35,223 bases of DNA from an uncultured Collinsella sp. (GTDB taxonomy: Bacteria > Actinomycetota > Coriobacteriia > Coriobacteriales > Coriobacteriaceae): positions 1 through 35,223 of the forward strand of contig CABUBZ010000013.1 of assembly GCA_902489945.1 (NCBI GenBank), written 5' to 3'. A model generated the notes under the pieces. The model worked only from the letters and a program-made list of their open reading frames with translations, was not told where the DNA came from and did not search any database. This document shows, piece by piece, positions 33,951 through 35,223 of the stretch (its first letter is position 1; each line of letters starts with the position of its first letter). The position numbers and the translations under genes are program-made.

Positions 33951-34455
33951 GGAAGCTGCGCTTCGGAATTGGTGCTCGGAATGGGATGCACTTTCCGGTT
34001 GGTCCCTCAGCGGAAACTGTATCCCGGAATACGGCTCCAGAATGGGATGCCGTTTCCGATTGAGCGTCTGGTGGAAAGTTCATCCCAGAATATGGCTCCA
34101 GAACGGGACGCGCTTTCCGAAACAGCCCTCAAGCGGAAACCATGTCCCAGAATTCCGCCTCAGAACGGGATGCGCTTTCCGCTAGCCGCTTGTTTGGAAA
34201 GTGCGTCCCAGTTTGAGCGTCTATTCCGGGATGTGATTTCCGGTTGAAGCCTCAAACGGAAAGTCTATCCCGTTCTGGGCCTCGATTCTGGGACACGCTT
34301 TCCGCTAGGCATGCCATTTGGAAAGAGCGTCCCGTTTTTGAGCACTCATTCCGGGACATGGTTTCCGCGGGCGGAAACTGCATCCCGGAATCGAGCCTCA
34401 GAAAGGGGATGCCGTTTCCGGTTGGAGTCTCGAGCGGAAAGCGCGTCCCAGAATC
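33951..34455. repeat. 61-62-bp palindromic repeat array, about nine units
   Basis: GGAAA(or G)-N5 units begin at 33951, 34012, 34073, 34135, 34196, 34258, 34320, 34373 and 34436, spaced 61, 61, 62, 61, 62, 62, 53 and 63 bp. Each unit reads GGAAA-N5-TCCC, about 16 nt, then GGGA(T/C)-N5-TTTCC, an imperfect palindrome of about 46 bp. Units from 34196 to 34372 have the centre in the opposite orientation. The period is not a multiple of three, so coding is excluded, and there are no constant repeats with unique spacers as in CRISPR. The array has no gene and lies just after a terminator. Confidence 0.9.
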
Positions 34456-34510
34456 CGGGCAATTCGGTGATCCGGTGGTTGAGTAAGCGTCGCGCCAAGG
34501 ATGCCGAGCG

Positions 34511-34556
34511 TAAAACCTGCATTGAAAATGGCGTAAAAACTGCATTGAGAATGGCG
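34511..34556. repeat. 23-bp direct tandem repeat
   Basis: Two adjacent 23-bp copies (34511-34533, 34534-34556) agree at 21 positions, with TAAAA-CTGCATTGA-AATGGCG shared, and a third begins with TAAT. It precedes the decayed ATPase gene and may be part of its former promoter region. Confidence 0.75.
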
Positions 34557-34674
34557 TAATTTCGCAGGATGACGTCGCCCGCTGGTGCTGCAGGGGCGGT
34601 TGGCCTGCAAACCTTGGGCTTTCGGACGAGCTTGCGCGAGAGACAACAAGCCAGTACGTGCGCTCGAGGGCCCG

Positions 34675-34985
34675 CGTTCTCGTGTCCTTTCCACCTACGG
34701 CGGCATCGACAACAGCGTCCATTATTTCCGCGACGAGAAGGGCCTTGAGGTCGATCTGGTCGTCGAGCACGACGGGCGCTGGGGAGCCATCGAGGTCTAG
34801 CTGAGCGATACGAAGGCAGGCGACGGAGCGAGAAATCTCAAGGCGTTGGAGAAGAAAGTGTTCTTCAATCCTACCGCCCAGAATGCCGCGCCGGCGTTTT
34901 TGGCGGTCGTGGTTGGAAGGGGGGCATCGCCTACACACGCGACGATGGCGTGGCAGTGATCCCCATGACGGCACTTGGGGCGTAG
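34675..34985 (+). pseudogene. Remnant of a DUF4143-type AAA+ ATPase gene
   Basis: Only the C-terminal part is recognisable: VHYFRDEKGLEVDLVVEH and GAIEV, typical of ATPases with a DUF4143 (PD-(D/E)XK-like) C-terminal domain. An amber codon at 34798-34800 replaces the lysine expected in EVKLSDTK. Reading continues as LSDTKAGDGARNLKALEKK, and a one-base deletion in the six-G run at 34919-34924 shifts the frame, after which GIAYTRDDGVAVIPMTALGA ends at TAG 34985. The N-terminal ATPase domain is absent. Upstream start is approximate. Confidence 0.8.
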
Positions 34986-35052
34986 TGGTTTTGCGGGCGT
35001 GAAGGGGCGTGAGGTGGCCGAGGTGGCCGAGGTCTCGCTACTGAAAATCCAT

Positions 35053-35081
35053 TTGTTAAACTTGGCGCCCGTGGGTAGAAT
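35053..35081 (+). promoter_or_regulatory. Strong predicted promoter reading out of the window
   Basis: TTGTTA at 35053-35058, a 17-nt spacer and TAGAAT at 35076-35081 fit the housekeeping consensus well. Transcription would start near 35088. Confidence 0.65.
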
Positions 35082-35087
35082 AGAGTC

Positions 35088-35223
35088 GACGGCAGCCCAA
35101 GTTCTGGTAAGCTGGGCAGCGCCGTTGCTTAGATCAAGGGGTCAATGCCTTAGCGGCGTCGACCCCTCTAATATGAGAAAGCCATTGTCAATAGGCGTGT
35201 TTGTTCGAGCCCGGTTTAAAACC
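35088..35223 (+). other. Start of an untranslated transcript or structured leader (cut by window end)
   Basis: No open reading frame is seen downstream of the promoter. The RNA would hold a GCCCA / TGGGC hairpin (35095-35117) and a GGGGTC / GACCCC stem (35139-35166) enclosing GCC / GGC. It runs off the window at GGTTTAAAACC, which is itself self-complementary. It could be the 5' leader of the next gene or a small RNA. I recognise no known RNA family. Confidence 0.4.

Noticed and set aside
33940..34185. Short open frames within the 62-bp array
   Set aside because: The 61-62-bp period is not a multiple of three, so frames change from unit to unit.
33951..34455. CRISPR array
   Set aside because: Units are imperfect palindromes with divergence throughout; there is no constant repeat with unique spacers and no cas gene nearby.
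35187..35223. CRISPR repeat (GTTTG...AAAAC ending) or tRNA T-arm (GTTCGAGCCC)
   Set aside because: Only one incomplete copy is visible. The bases before TTCGAGC do not pair with those after it, so it is not a tRNA arm, and a repeat cannot be shown without downstream sequence.

Overview
The window is a high-GC bacterial chromosome segment. I infer a member of the Coriobacteriia, most likely Collinsella or a close relative, from four things: the fused acetyl-CoA carboxylase AccD-AccA gene, an anaerobic-gut gene set (PTS permeases, a YgfK/SsnA/XdhD-type purine cluster), the GC-rich codon usage, and many intergenic hairpin repeats. No rRNA or tRNA is present to confirm this.

Layout: (1) 1-5475 is the distal part of a fatty-acid synthesis operon: 3' end of fabG, then fabF, accB, fabZ, accC and fused accDA. 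(2) 5516-8701 carries an orphan PTS EIIC-like permease, a cation-diffusion-facilitator exporter and a histidine phosphatase. (3) 9151-14939 is an S10-type ribosomal protein cluster (rplC, rplD, rplW, rplB, rpsS, rplV, rpsC, rplP, rpmC, rpsQ, rplN, rplX). It is unusual in having no rpsJ in front and in ending at a terminator after rplX, where rplE would be expected. (4) 15498-19042 is a sugar locus: Gfo/Idh oxidoreductase, DeoR-family regulator and fructose-type PTS EIIBC, preceded by a promoter with five operator-like TGCGCA-N4-TGCGCA sites. (5) 19409-22579, minus strand, is a two-gene RNA-modification unit: an RluA-type pseudouridine synthase and a U32 peptidase/RlhA-like protein. (6) 22959-33841 is a purine/nitrogen locus: RidA, a YheO-type regulator (minus), an NCS2 purine permease, SsnA amidohydrolase, YgfK flavin/Fe-S oxidoreductase, a four-cluster ferredoxin and an XdhD-like molybdenum hydroxylase. 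(7) 33842-35223 has no intact gene. It holds a 62-bp palindromic repeat array, a decayed DUF4143-family ATPase gene, and a good promoter at the very end that reads out of the window.

How the genes work together: region 1 makes malonyl-CoA (AccB, AccC, AccDA) and runs the elongation cycle (FabG, FabF, FabZ). In region 6 purine import, ring deamination or hydrolysis and molybdenum-dependent hydroxylation sit together. Electrons probably pass from the hydroxylase through ferredoxin to YgfK, because no FAD subunit is encoded here. RidA could remove 2-aminoacrylate formed later in purine breakdown.

The most unusual non-coding feature is the abundance of long, near-perfect inverted repeats in the spaces between genes. 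At least nine dispersed hairpins share a GTCCC/GGGAC-type core but mostly have different self-complementary arms. Two further tandem arrays consist of alternating-orientation half sites with strict periods of 81 bp (three units) and 61-62 bp (nine units). The ribosomal cluster also holds a 27-bp element repeated before rplC and rplB, and a possible branched RNA structure between rpsQ and rplN.
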